Source of the DNA: a virus | DNA length: 64,000 nucleotides | Reading direction: 5' to 3' (one strand) | IMG/VR virus record: IMGVR_UViG_3300032214_001346 | Span: 29,413 to 93,412 of that record | Shown: in pieces, positions 1 to 7,477 of the stretch | How positions within the stretch are numbered: position 1 is the stretch's first letter | How the letters are laid out: every line of letters begins with the position of its first letter | The notes under the pieces: model-generated | What the model was told of the DNA's origin: nothing | Databases searched by the model: none | Seen by the model: only the letters and a program-made list of their open reading frames with translations | Position numbers and translations under genes: made by a program

Positions 1-27
1 GTGATTATGTTATTGTGTTACACAAAT

Positions 28-378
28 ATGAAAGCTACTAGAAAGATTTGGACTAAAAAAGGACTGGCTAAATTAGGTGGTATAGTCCGCAGATCCCGTG
101 AGGCCAGACAATTGACTTTAAGAGAACTTGCTGACTTGAGTTCTACTGAAGGTAATTCGGTCCACTTCAAAACCATTAGCTGTATTGAAAATTCTTCTGT
201 AATGCCCAACTTTAATACTCTTGAAGCGATCGCCTCATCAGGTTTAATTTTTGACGATAAAGGTAAGACTTTAGATATTTACGACTTCATTGATATTGCA
301 TCTGAAACCGACAACAGCACAGATGAAACTACAGATATTTACGCAGACTTACCTCTTTTAAACAATATTGAGAATTAA
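28..378 (+). CDS. XRE-type helix-turn-helix regulator
   Basis: A small DNA-binding regulator. The core (about residues 15-70) reads like an XRE/Cro helix-turn-helix: RRSREARQLTLRELADLS is helix 1 into helix 2, and FKTISCIENSSVMPNFNTLEAIA is the recognition helix and following helix, with the usual ENSSVMPN turn. The C-terminal 40 residues are acidic and unassigned. The frame is open to base 1 (a GTG at 1 and an ATG at 7), so the gene might start outside the window. ATG 28 is preferred because the fold begins just after it. It lies 3 nt from the next gene, so the first three genes form one operon. Confidence 0.7.
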   Translation: MKATRKIWTKKGLAKLGGIVRRSREARQLTLRELADLSSTEGNSVHFKTISCIENSSVMPNFNTLEAIASSGLIFDDKGKTLDIYDFIDIASETDNSTDETTDIYADLPLLNNIEN

Positions 379-381
379 AGT

Positions 382-747
382 ATGAAAGCAGGAAGATTAA
401 TCAAATCTATATGTAGCCGGGCTTCTAGTATGAATCAGGCTGCTAAAAAGTCTAAAGTTTCTCAAGGAACTTTGAGCGAATGGCAAGCGGATAAAGTGTC
501 GCCTGGATTAGAGAAATACGTAGATTTGTGTTTGGCTATGGGTTGCCGTCCTGGTTTTGAATTGGATCAATATTTGGGTCTAGGTGCAGCAAAACCAAAA
601 ACAGCAGAAGATGTTTTAGGCGTAGCGTTGGGACTACCACCCATAGAACAGCAACGCTTAATCTCTTTAATTACTGCTAAGTATGTTGAATATTTAAGCG
701 GTGAATTGAAAGATGAGATGATAGAATTAGCAGACATCAATAATTAA
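382..747 (+). CDS. HTH DNA-binding protein
   Basis: A 121-residue protein. Its first 70 residues contain a helix-turn-helix-like pattern (NQAAKKSKVSQGTLSEWQ, then SPGLEKYVDLCLAMGCRPG), the form seen in small cyanobacterial XRE-like regulators. The C-terminal half (PPIEQQRLISLITAKYVEYLS) is probably helical. It starts 3 nt after the upstream regulator stops and lies 8 nt before the next gene, so co-transcription is likely. The exact family and operator are unknown. Confidence 0.65.
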   Translation: MKAGRLIKSICSRASSMNQAAKKSKVSQGTLSEWQADKVSPGLEKYVDLCLAMGCRPGFELDQYLGLGAAKPKTAEDVLGVALGLPPIEQQRLISLITAKYVEYLSGELKDEMIELADINN

Positions 748-755
748 AGGAAATT

Positions 756-962
756 ATGGCACGACCATCAGATTACGGTAAAAACAAAGTAAAAGTTACG
801 CTTAGGCTTACTCCAACAGCTAGATGTGTATATCAGTGTTACGCAGACCATTTATGTATAGCCTTTGGTGAGCTAATTGAGAGAATTGTCCGAAACCCAG
901 ACGTAGCAAGGGGTATGGCTGCTTTTCTGGAGACTGAAAAAAAAGTTTTGGAAAAGGCTTGA
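756..962 (+). CDS. Small ribbon-helix-helix-like protein
   Basis: A 68-residue basic protein. KVKVTLRLTPTARCVYQCYADHLCIAFGELIERIVRNP has the layout of a ribbon-helix-helix fold: a short beta strand, then two helices. MARPSDYGK is a start common to small cyanobacterial DNA-binding proteins. A GGAAATT stretch precedes the ATG. The stop codon overlaps the -35 box of the next promoter. A role as an operon autoregulator is inferred. Confidence 0.55.
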   Translation: MARPSDYGKNKVKVTLRLTPTARCVYQCYADHLCIAFGELIERIVRNPDVARGMAAFLETEKKVLEKA

Positions 963-987
963 CAAAATAATTCTATCCATACATAAT
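959..987 (+). promoter_or_regulatory. Sigma70-type promoter for gene 1024-2118
   Basis: TTGACA at 959-964, a 17-nt spacer, and CATAAT at 982-987. This is a near-consensus housekeeping promoter about 35 nt upstream of the ATG at 1024. Its -35 box overlaps the end of the preceding gene. Confidence 0.7.
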
Positions 988-1007
988 GGAAATATAGAAA
1001 AACAAAC

Positions 1008-1074
1008 GACGCGGGAGGGTGTGATGGACTTAGTAAAAAGAAGACAGGTATTGATCAATTTGATCTCCCGCGTC
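1008..1074 (+). promoter_or_regulatory. Long-range stem closing over the ribosome binding site and start codon
   Basis: GACGCGGGAG at 1008-1017 is a perfect 10-bp inverted match to CTCCCGCGTC at 1065-1074. The stem encloses the start codon (ATG 1024) and ties up part of the GGAGGG ribosome binding site (1014-1019). Folding would repress initiation, so translational control is inferred. Confidence 0.55.
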
Positions 1075-2118
1075 GGGAGAGGACAACAAAACATCTACCG
1101 CTGGGTAGATGAGTTAATCAGTATTGACGCTCAGATTGAGCAACAGGAACAGGTACAAGAGGAGACAAAAAAAGTGACAACAGAATTAAAATTAGCGGTA
1201 GGGATGCAAATAGTTCACCCTCGCTGGGGCGAAGGAATTATATTTGCCGTAATGGGCAAAATGGTTTCAGTGGATTTCCCAGGAATGGGAAGAAAGCTGG
1301 TATCTGATACTTCAGATTTAAAAGCTGTTGACAAACAATCTAAACAGAACAAGCCACAACAACAGTCGCAAGTACAATCACAAGCACCAATTAAGTCACA
1401 ACCCAAGATTGATACAAGTATAGAAGTCGCTAAACAGCAACTTCTAGCACTTGGTGTACTGGAAGAGTCTATTTCAATCCAGGACGGACTTGTAGTGGTC
1501 CTAGGTGCTGATTGTAAACAGCATGAAGGAAAGTTTTTCTATTGGGACAAAACAGTGTTCCCTACTGAACACGATAAGGGTTATAAAAAAGATGCAGGCA
1601 ATGTCCGCATCAATCCAGCACAGATTAAAAACTCCCAGAGAAAAGCCTGGGAAAACTATAAAATTGAGCAGGGCAAAAAACCTGCTCAACCATTTGAAAA
1701 GTGGTTAAGTGGGAGGTTAACTAACCTCCCCAAACTAGTTATTAATAAAATTGATGCTGAACCTGCATCAATTTGGATCAAAGAAGATATAAACAAATAC
1801 GTTCTGTTTATTAACAGAACGTCACGCCACGTTCAAGAACTATGTGCTGCTATTCGGCATGAAATGAATGGCACGGATAGTCAAGATGGGAAGTTTATGG
1901 TCTTCCTGGACAACCAGGAAGAAATTACCCTCGCCTCAAAAGGGAGCGAAGGATGGAAATTGAGTACTCATGTCACCCTAATGAAAAAAGAGGGTGACAC
2001 CAAGAAGGAGTTTTACGTAAAAGATGAGGTTTTTGCACCCATCATGGAAAAGTTAAATGTAGCTGCTGAAAAATGCGGTGATTCTTTTAAGATGCCATTT
2101 GGGCTTCGCGTAATGTAA
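1024..2118 (+). CDS. Tudor/SH3-like domain protein of unknown function
   Basis: A 364-residue protein. Around residues 60-100, VGMQIVHPRWGEGIIFAVMGKMVSVDF resembles the small beta-barrel found at the C-terminus of UvrD/PcrA helicases and in CarD-like proteins, which bind RNA polymerase or nucleic acid. A glutamine- and lysine-rich linker (about 100-130) follows. The rest, roughly 135-364, is an unrecognised globular region. ATG 1024 is preferred over GTG 1021 because GGAGG ends 5 nt before it. The gene has its own TTGACA/CATAAT promoter, and its start lies inside an RNA stem. It may be an early phage protein acting on host transcription or DNA, but no catalytic motif is visible. Confidence 0.5.
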   Translation: MDLVKRRQVLINLISRVGRGQQNIYRWVDELISIDAQIEQQEQVQEETKKVTTELKLAVGMQIVHPRWGEGIIFAVMGKMVSVDFPGMGRKLVSDTSDLKAVDKQSKQNKPQQQSQVQSQAPIKSQPKIDTSIEVAKQQLLALGVLEESISIQDGLVVVLGADCKQHEGKFFYWDKTVFPTEHDKGYKKDAGNVRINPAQIKNSQRKAWENYKIEQGKKPAQPFEKWLSGRLTNLPKLVINKIDAEPASIWIKEDINKYVLFINRTSRHVQELCAAIRHEMNGTDSQDGKFMVFLDNQEEITLASKGSEGWKLSTHVTLMKKEGDTKKEFYVKDEVFAPIMEKLNVAAEKCGDSFKMPFGLRVM

Positions 2119-2140
2119 TATCTCACTAAAGTAAGTTGTA

Positions 2141-2178
2141 TTGCGACCTAAGCACGTCGGTAAACTGCTGTTGTAAAT
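2141..2178 (+). repeat. Duplicated 5' leader, copy 1
   Basis: A 38-nt leader (TTGCGACCTAAGCACGTC..., ending ACTGCTGTTGTAAATA) recurs at 3241-3278 with four differences. Both copies precede genes that begin METTM. The shared stretch includes GAC-N8-GTC, a possible operator, and suggests common control of the resolvase and the next gene. Confidence 0.7.
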
Positions 2179-2190
2179 AAGGAGCAAAAA

Positions 2191-3234
2191 ATGGAAACAA
2201 CAATGATAGTAGCGGAAGTAGATGATGAGTATCAGGGTTGTCAAGGAAAAATCATTTTCATGGCAAATACTTACTATGCAAAATTAAAAAACTACACTTT
2301 GGAGCTACAAGTACAAAAAGTTTTGTTTCTACCTAGCTGGGTTGAGATTGTCACACCGTTCAAAGCTGAAATTGAAAATGAGTTTGGCACTAATGCTAAT
2401 TCGGTATGCAATGCCGTTAGCTCGGTTTTAAAAGGTATAGAAAGACGTGTGAACGCAGAAGCGAATCAATTCCCAGATGGTATGCTAATTCAGCAATATC
2501 AACTTTTTTGCAAGTCTGTTAAATCCTTGATGAGCGAGTATAGTAAATCTAAGCGTGTAGAAGGACAAAAGAAATTAAATTTGAGACAGCAAAATACAAT
2601 TGATGTTGAGGTCGCTTCGTTGCTTTTGTGGTCAAAAGCTAAGTTGCAAAACTTACCACGACTAGGTAAAGACTGGACTGAAGTAGCGATCGCGCTGATG
2701 ACCCTTACAGGTCGAAGGCAGTCTGAAATTATGTGTAGTGGTAGCTTTGAATACCTTGATAATAACTGGGTTATGTTTAGTGGACAACTCAAAAAACATA
2801 GTTTAGAAAGTGCCGAAAGCTACAAAATTCCCATTTTAATGGGCGCTGCTAGAGAAGTAGTTGAAGGACTTAGGTGGCTGTCAGACTCGCGTAAGCGAGT
2901 ACAGATTATAGATGGTGATGTTAGTGCTGCTGCTAAAAAGGCTCATGATATGTACAGCAGTTATCTAAGCGCGAGCGTCAAGGATGTGTTAGGTGCTTAT
3001 GTAAAGACTGATGATAACTGGGTTCACGAAGGAAAAGATCGGAAAAAATGTCTTCTCTTGAGACAAATATACGGTCAAGTCGTCTATCCTTTGTTTTTTA
3101 GGGATAGTAGGCAAAAAATAAACCAAGCGTTAAATCAAATTATGGGACATAACAATAGCTTAGAAGCGGGTAGGAGCAGTGTCACCTGTTATGACGCAGA
3201 TGTCGTAGTGATTGACATTGATAAATGTAAATAG
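2191..3234 (+). CDS. Probable telomere resolvase (protelomerase)
   Basis: Telomere resolvases cut palindromic replicated telomeres through a tyrosine intermediate and reseal them as covalently closed hairpins. The core here carries their signature: LTGRRQSEIMCSGSF (residues 172-186) followed by WVMFSGQLKK (193-202). Apparent catalytic residues are R175/R176, K201/K202, R291 (LLLRQIYGQ), H320 (MGHNNS) and Y334 (VTCYDA), in tyrosine-recombinase order. At 347 residues it is shorter than TelN (about 630) and closest in size to the catalytic core of TelA and ResT (about 440). ATG 2191 has a GGAG site 6 nt upstream. No long telomere palindrome lies next to it. The alternative is a divergent tyrosine integrase, but the FSGQLK segment argues for a resolvase. 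Confidence 0.72.
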   Translation: METTMIVAEVDDEYQGCQGKIIFMANTYYAKLKNYTLELQVQKVLFLPSWVEIVTPFKAEIENEFGTNANSVCNAVSSVLKGIERRVNAEANQFPDGMLIQQYQLFCKSVKSLMSEYSKSKRVEGQKKLNLRQQNTIDVEVASLLLWSKAKLQNLPRLGKDWTEVAIALMTLTGRRQSEIMCSGSFEYLDNNWVMFSGQLKKHSLESAESYKIPILMGAAREVVEGLRWLSDSRKRVQIIDGDVSAAAKKAHDMYSSYLSASVKDVLGAYVKTDDNWVHEGKDRKKCLLLRQIYGQVVYPLFFRDSRQKINQALNQIMGHNNSLEAGRSSVTCYDADVVVIDIDKCK

Positions 3235-3240
3235 TTAGCT

Positions 3241-3278
3241 TTGCGACTTAAGTACGTCATTAAACTGCTGTTGTAAAT
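3241..3278 (+). repeat. Duplicated 5' leader, copy 2
   Basis: The counterpart of 2141-2178 (TTGCGACTTAAGTACGTC..., ending ACTGCTGTTGTAAATA). It lies in the short gap after the resolvase and before gene 3297. In this copy the centre contains the palindrome ACTTAAGT. Confidence 0.7.
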
Positions 3279-3296
3279 ACTGAAGAGCAAAATAAA

Positions 3297-3611
3297 ATGG
3301 AAACAACAATGACAGTAGATGGTTACAACTATACTTTAGTTGAATACGCTTACACAACAAACCAAGGAGACTTGGTTGGTTATTCCAAGTCCCATGACAT
3401 TAAATTTGCTGGGGAAATTAAAGAAATACCTGATGATTGTGAGTGGCTGACACCACTCACTCCAGTTAAACGCGCCCCTCTGGGCGACACCTTCGTAATG
3501 GAAGATGGGGTGGATACTTATTCCAGACATTTCTTAGAGGAACAATTAAAAGAAGAAGAAAGTCTCAAAAGGCGTAGGATAAAGCCGGGCTGGCAGCCTT
3601 TTACCTTTTAG
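3297..3611 (+). CDS. Hypothetical protein sharing its leader and N-terminus with the resolvase
   Basis: A 104-residue protein with no recognised domain. The start METTMTV and the preceding 38-nt leader duplicate those of the telomere resolvase gene, while the rest is unrelated. The C-terminus (EEQLKEEESLKRRRIKPGW) is charged and probably helical. Shared upstream control with the resolvase is inferred from the duplicated leader. Confidence 0.6.
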   Translation: METTMTVDGYNYTLVEYAYTTNQGDLVGYSKSHDIKFAGEIKEIPDDCEWLTPLTPVKRAPLGDTFVMEDGVDTYSRHFLEEQLKEEESLKRRRIKPGWQPFTF

Positions 3612-3630
3612 CGTCATCCCACCTGATGAT

Positions 3631-3669
3631 GGGCGGCTGGCTACCGCCCGAAACTACCACCCCGGTAGT
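3631..3669 (+). promoter_or_regulatory. Two tandem hairpins before gene 3710
   Basis: GGGCGG (3631-3636) pairs with CCGCCC (3644-3649), and ACTACC (3653-3658) pairs with GGTAGT (3664-3669). They sit between genes 3297-3611 and 3710-3937. No U tract follows, so they look more like mRNA processing or stability elements than terminators. Confidence 0.4.
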
Positions 3670-3709
3670 AGTGGGAAGCCTATTTACATTACACCCACAG
3701 GAGACAGAC

Positions 3710-3937
3710 ATGGACGTTAAAGAATTTATTATTGCTAACTGGAAAAGCACTCAATCTCTTAACACCCTATTGGGTGTTGATTTTCCCAAAAATGACGAGT
3801 TTCACTTTGGTGAAACTCCCACAGAACAAGGAAGAATTGAAGTAAAAAACGGGAAGATTACCCGTGTCACTACATGGTCAGGTTTAAGCTGGTCAGCTAA
3901 ATATGGCTACAGCAGTCCTGTTGTAGATGTCTTTTAG
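3710..3937 (+). CDS. Hypothetical protein
   Basis: A 75-residue protein (MDVKEFIIANWKSTQSLN...). The frame is open from 3626, but ATG 3710 has an AGGAGA site 5 nt upstream and skips the hairpin region. KNGKITRVTTWSGLSWSAKYG suggests a small beta-rich fold. No family recognised. Confidence 0.55.
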   Translation: MDVKEFIIANWKSTQSLNTLLGVDFPKNDEFHFGETPTEQGRIEVKNGKITRVTTWSGLSWSAKYGYSSPVVDVF

Positions 3938-3945
3938 TGTTATTT

Positions 3946-4006
3946 GCGGATCATGAAAGATCCGCACTTAAAGCTTTTGCAATTCCCTTCTTGAGGGATA
4001 TTTTTT
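3946..4006 (+). terminator. Hairpin pair, probable terminator
   Basis: A perfect GCGGATC/GATCCGC hairpin (3946-3965) is followed by TCCCT/AGGGA with a T-rich tail (3984-4006), in the gap after gene 3710-3937. Confidence 0.5.
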
Positions 4007-4022
4007 ATACTTGGAGTAACAG

Positions 4023-4340
4023 ATGAAAGTTGGAGATAGTTTAATTGTTTTAGACAAATCCTGGAACAAGACAAGAGGGCAGGTATCTCAAGGAATTATT
4101 GAAAAGATAGGACGGACATACTTCTATGTTCGTGTTGATTATGATCTAATAAAAGTTCAGATAGGGGATTTCCCTATTGTCGTCCAAGAGTACAATGCTG
4201 TATTATTTGATTCACAAGAATCATACAGCAACTACATTCAACACAAAGATAATCTTAAAAAACTTCAAGTTGCAACCAGAAAACTTGATTTGCTGACACC
4301 GGATCAAATACGTCGCATTTTAGAAATAATAGAAGAGTAG
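4023..4340 (+). CDS. Small beta-barrel phage protein
   Basis: A 105-residue protein. The first 50 residues (KVGDSLIVLDKSWNKTRGQVSQGIIEKIGRTYFYVRVD) match the small beta-barrel proteins common in phages and plasmids, and the C-terminal 50 are helical. GGAGTAACAG precedes the ATG. It lies 2 nt before the methyltransferase gene, so the two are co-transcribed. Function unknown. Confidence 0.55.
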   Translation: MKVGDSLIVLDKSWNKTRGQVSQGIIEKIGRTYFYVRVDYDLIKVQIGDFPIVVQEYNAVLFDSQESYSNYIQHKDNLKKLQVATRKLDLLTPDQIRRILEIIEE

Positions 4341-4342
4341 CT

Positions 4343-5011
4343 ATGAATCAATTAACACTCTTTGAAGAGCAGCTTACTGTCAGTGATGACTTTACGAACG
4401 ATGACTATGAAACACCTGACTGGTTAGCCAAAGCAATGGCTAATCTAGTCTTGCTTACAGACAGAGAGATTCTTGAACCATTTGCTGGTTCAGGTCAAAT
4501 AGCTAAATACCTACCAAGCGATCGCTCAGTAGAGTGTGTAGAAATCAAGTATTCCCGATTTTTGCAAGGGAAAGAAAAAGCTAAGTTGGCTACATGGGTA
4601 AATGGTAACTTTTTTAGCGATATTTCTAAGTGTGGATGTGACCTTATCATCTCAAATCCACCTTTTTCTTTATGTGTTGAGGCGGTTGCCAAATCTTTGG
4701 AACTGCTTAATGATAGCCCCAATTCCCGTCTCTTGTTTTTGATGCCATTGGATTGGAATTGCTCTCAAGGAAGGGCTAAAGCGTGGGAATCATTGGATGC
4801 ACATATCCATCATGTCTACCCTATCGCCGACAGGATAGATTACCTGAAAGATGGTATTCCTATGAGCAAGCAACAAAAAATAGTTAATGGTGTTCCGCAG
4901 TTCAAGAGTGGAAAGCCAGTCATGAACAGCGGTCGTCAATGTTACGATGCTGTTTTTGATATCCGTTTAAGCAAATCACGGTCAGCATTAACACTAATTT
5001 TCAAGCCATAA
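4343..5011 (+). CDS. N6-adenine DNA methyltransferase-like protein
   Basis: Transfers a methyl group from S-adenosylmethionine to adenine in DNA. Motif I is ILEPFAGSGQIAKYL (residues 43-57) and the catalytic motif IV is SNPPF (104-108). At 222 residues it is a compact enzyme of the NPPF type with no visible target recognition domain. No partner restriction gene is nearby, so it is probably an orphan used to evade host restriction. It is flanked by the barrel protein (2-nt gap) and an ASCH protein (15-nt gap with GAGGAG). Target sequence unknown. Confidence 0.75.
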   Translation: MNQLTLFEEQLTVSDDFTNDDYETPDWLAKAMANLVLLTDREILEPFAGSGQIAKYLPSDRSVECVEIKYSRFLQGKEKAKLATWVNGNFFSDISKCGCDLIISNPPFSLCVEAVAKSLELLNDSPNSRLLFLMPLDWNCSQGRAKAWESLDAHIHHVYPIADRIDYLKDGIPMSKQQKIVNGVPQFKSGKPVMNSGRQCYDAVFDIRLSKSRSALTLIFKP

Positions 5012-5026
5012 GAGGAGCATAACACA

Positions 5027-5482
5027 ATGGACACGCTGTTAATCAGCTTACACCCTCGCCACTGTCAGAACATTCTCGCAGGGAACAAGACGATAGAGCT
5101 TAGGAAAAGAAGTCCAAGGAAAAGAAGTCCAAAAGCCATTAAGCCAGTTTTTTTCCCTGGCAACAAACAAGGACTGATTCCTAAATTCAAAAAAATATTG
5201 ATTTATGAGACCAAGCCGACAGCAGCAATTGTAGGATTAACCACACCCACTGAGATAATTGAACACACTTGCAGCGAGTGGCATAAATTTACAAGCGAAT
5301 TATGCTTGTCTGTAAGTGAAATAGAGGAATATCTAGGCGGATATTGTGGATGGGGAATCAAAGTAGAAAACCCCCAGCTAATTACACCAATTCCACTTTC
5401 AAAAATGCGTGATTTAAACATCACGCCACCACAAGGGTACAGATATCTAAGTGACGAATTAGTTGAGCAACTACTCGCATAA
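5027..5482 (+). CDS. ASCH/PUA-like domain protein
   Basis: The N-terminus LLISLHPRHCQNILAGNKTIELRKR matches the first strand, helix and basic loop of ASCH domains, which bind RNA or modified nucleotides. KKILIYETKPTAAIVGLTTP is the following core. At 151 residues this is a single-domain protein. An AGAGGAG site precedes ATG 5027. It is the last gene before the HIP1-containing terminator at 5525, downstream of the adenine methyltransferase, and may read modified bases or tRNAs. Confidence 0.7.
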   Translation: MDTLLISLHPRHCQNILAGNKTIELRKRSPRKRSPKAIKPVFFPGNKQGLIPKFKKILIYETKPTAAIVGLTTPTEIIEHTCSEWHKFTSELCLSVSEIEEYLGGYCGWGIKVENPQLITPIPLSKMRDLNITPPQGYRYLSDELVEQLLA

Positions 5483-5524
5483 TGCTATACTATGGTATAG
5501 TAGTACCTACGAAACACTCATATA

Positions 5525-5563
5525 AGCGATCGCCTTTTCCGTTAGGCGATCGCTATTTTTTTT
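5525..5563 (+). terminator. Rho-independent terminator built from two HIP1 sites
   Basis: AGCGATCGCC (5525-5534) pairs perfectly with GGCGATCGCT (5545-5554), followed by eight T. Both arms are HIP1 octamers. It ends the operon 4023-5482. Just upstream, CTATAC-TATG-GTATAG (5485-5500) forms a small palindrome resembling an operator or -10 region. Confidence 0.85.
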
Positions 5564-5612
5564 GATTGTGGAAACACCAAAACCCTTGAAAATCAGGGCT
5601 TTAATTTTCTGG

Positions 5613-5817
5613 TTTTAATCGTGCCAATTGCCTGTCATTGGTTTAAATCTTTGTACAGCACTAAGTTCACGTTATGGCTTTAAAAATGCCCAACAACTAG
5701 CGGCATAATCCACTTACGATAGAATGAGCATCCGGCGCAATTGTCACCGGTTTAATTGAGTTATTTTGAAGGTAAAAACTTGGTTTTTTGTCACTGGCAC
5801 GATTGCTTAAGGACAAA
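5613..5817. repeat. Noncoding region A with AATCGTGCCA iterons
   Basis: No gene is seen between 5483 and 5874. AATCGTGCCA occurs at 5617-5626 and inverted at 5795-5804. The 24-bp block 5613-5636 is found exactly, inverted, at 36920-36943. The 23-bp block 5795-5817 matches 36739-36761, inverted, with one mismatch. Such spaced repeats are typical of origins or partition sites, but no initiator gene is adjacent. Confidence 0.55.
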
Positions 5818-5832
5818 ATTCTTGAAAAAGAA

Positions 5833-5861
5833 AAAACCCTGTACATCAACTACAGGGTTTT
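5833..5861. terminator. Bidirectional terminator
   Basis: AAAACCCTGTA (5833-5843) pairs with TACAGGGTTTT (5851-5861), with A and T tracts on both sides. It lies 14 nt past the stop of the minus-strand gene 5875-6375. Confidence 0.8.
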
Positions 5862-5874
5862 GTTTTAGTATCAT

Positions 5875-6375
5875 TTAATTGAGAAGGTTTCTGATTCCTT
5901 GGGAATATCCTTTCCCTTCCCCAAGGTTTTTCAAAATTTTCCATTCCTCTTCTGACAATTTAATTTGACGAGAAGTGCCGTCAATTTTTGGCTTATTGTT
6001 GTGGGAGTTGGGGTTTTTTCCTCTCCCATCAGGTACAGGGATTTTGACCGTTAGGGTTGTTTCACTAGTCCCATTACCATTTGGTTTGTCGTAGTCGTGA
6101 GACTTCTTGACTTCCTTTTTTATCTTTATTCCCGTTGGTACATGAGTATACCAATCAGACTTTTTACAATGATTCCAAAGCTTACCGGGATTTTCGTAAG
6201 CTTCTATCATATAGATATCGTCAGCGATATCTATATCTCCTAAAGCTGTCTCAATGACATCTGGGATATCATTGTAATTTCCAGAAGCTATGCTTTTAGC
6301 ATAAGAATCTGAAAGTTTATTGTAGCTTGTGTAAGCGTAATATGCTGTGTACACAAAAGTGTCATATTTTGTCAT
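5875..6375 (-). CDS. Hypothetical protein with C-terminal ribbon-helix-helix-like segment
   Basis: A 166-residue protein. The C-terminus (SRQIKLSEEEWKILKNLGEGKGYSQGIRNLL) matches the short strand-helix-helix pattern of small cyanobacterial DNA-binding proteins. The middle is a polar linker rich in K, N, G and P. The N-terminal 75 residues (YTAYYAYTSYNKLSDSYAK) are unassigned. ATG 6375 is chosen because it overlaps the upstream stop as ATGA, indicating translational coupling. Confidence 0.55.
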   Translation of the reverse strand: MTKYDTFVYTAYYAYTSYNKLSDSYAKSIASGNYNDIPDVIETALGDIDIADDIYMIEAYENPGKLWNHCKKSDWYTHVPTGIKIKKEVKKSHDYDKPNGNGTSETTLTVKIPVPDGRGKNPNSHNNKPKIDGTSRQIKLSEEEWKILKNLGEGKGYSQGIRNLLN

Positions 6376-6854
6376 ATGCTTACAATCCATCCGCAAATAG
6401 CATTGCTGTATTTATGTCCTTCAACATCAACTGAAGGAATTTGACCAACTTTGAACTTAAATTCAATTGGCTCTTGGGAGTTTGCTCTTGCAGTAAACTC
6501 AATTATTGCCCCTACAGGCAATTCATACTCAGAAATACACCACTTTCCGTGGTTGCCTCTATTGCCAACTAATTCCCATTCTGGTTTAGAAAGTGGTTTT
6601 AAAACTTCGTAAATTGGCTTGCCATTAACTGTAACCATGGCACTGCGCCAGTTAGTCGTGTGAGATTCACGCCCGGTTTTTACTTGAACTTTCATTGGTT
6701 GTGGTTGTGGTGTTACTTGTGTCATTGCCTCTAATTTTGCTTCTAATACACACAGTCGGTCAACGAATGAGCGCAAGCCATTCTTTATAGCTCGCAAACA
6801 GGCTTGAATTTGTCCTTTGATGGTACGAATTTTAAAAGAGATGGTAGCAGTCAT
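6372..6854 (-). CDS. Hypothetical protein
   Basis: A 160-residue protein. The N-terminus (IKGQIQACLRAIKNGLRSFVDRLCVLEAKLEAM) is a likely helical hairpin, followed by a Q/P linker and a beta-rich C-terminal domain (about 70-160). Its helical start resembles that of gene 26488-26928 in layout. It is translationally coupled to gene 5875-6375. No family recognised. Confidence 0.55.
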   Translation of the reverse strand: MTATISFKIRTIKGQIQACLRAIKNGLRSFVDRLCVLEAKLEAMTQVTPQPQPMKVQVKTGRESHTTNWRSAMVTVNGKPIYEVLKPLSKPEWELVGNRGNHGKWCISEYELPVGAIIEFTARANSQEPIEFKFKVGQIPSVDVEGHKYSNAICGWIVSI

Positions 6855-6973
6855 TTCTTTAACCCCTGTATTTGTTCATGTTTCTATAATAGGGGATAAA
6901 GAAAATAATGTCAATACAGAAATTAAAATAATTTTAAGATACAGGATAATTAAAAGCACGCAAGTAAATACAA

Positions 6974-7008
6974 AAATCCCCAATCCTTGATAGAAGAACT
7001 GGGGATTT
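6974..7008 (-). terminator. Terminator after gene 7011-7472
   Basis: AAATCCCCA (6974-6982) pairs with TGGGGATTT (7000-7008). On the minus strand the stem follows the stop codon directly and is followed by a T-rich tail. Confidence 0.75.
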
Positions 7009-7010
7009 AA

Positions 7011-7472
7011 TCAACCTACTTCATCTGGTATGTATTTATCGTTGTATGTTTGAATTATTTGACAATATCTAAGCGCACTTTGAGGGCTATATTCATAGAT
7101 ACTTTTTGCTTGTTTAATTTGACCGGGTAGCATATCAGGGAACTGAATTAAAATGTCAAGTATTGGTAGCTTAACTTTCTCTTTTTTCAGCATCAAGCTA
7201 AGTCTTTTTTCAACATCTTCTCTGGTTCTTTTAAGCGCAATTCCGACTTGTGCAATGTGGCTGTTTTCAATTTCTTTCATTAAAGTTCTGTCTTCTTCAG
7301 TAGTCCATTTTCTTGGTGTAGTTAATTCTCTTTTTGGAACTACAATATTAATATGTCCCTCCACAATTCTTCTTCTGTAATACCGGACTTTCTTTAATTC
7401 AATTCCCAGTATCTTGGCAGCTTTGGGGCATTTTTCACGTGCTATAATTTCTAATTGTTCTTTGCCGATCAT
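7011..7472 (-). CDS. Helix-turn-helix/Myb-like DNA-binding protein
   Basis: A 153-residue protein. The centre (RKWTTEEDRTLMKEIENSHIAQVGIALKRTREDVEKRLSLM) has the spacing of a Myb/SANT-like helical domain (WTxEED, then a recognition helix). The N-terminus (PKAAKILGIELKKVRYYRRRI) looks like a second helix-turn-helix. It lies 5 nt downstream of gene 7478-8041 on the same strand, so the two form an operon. Probable transcriptional regulator. Confidence 0.6.
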   Translation of the reverse strand: MIGKEQLEIIAREKCPKAAKILGIELKKVRYYRRRIVEGHINIVVPKRELTTPRKWTTEEDRTLMKEIENSHIAQVGIALKRTREDVEKRLSLMLKKEKVKLPILDILIQFPDMLPGQIKQAKSIYEYSPQSALRYCQIIQTYNDKYIPDEVG

Positions 7473-7477
7473 GATAG

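Noticed and set aside
2191-3234. Ordinary tyrosine integrase
   Set aside because: The FSGQLKK segment after LTGRRQSEI is a resolvase feature, and no attachment site or excisionase is seen. Kept as an alternative.
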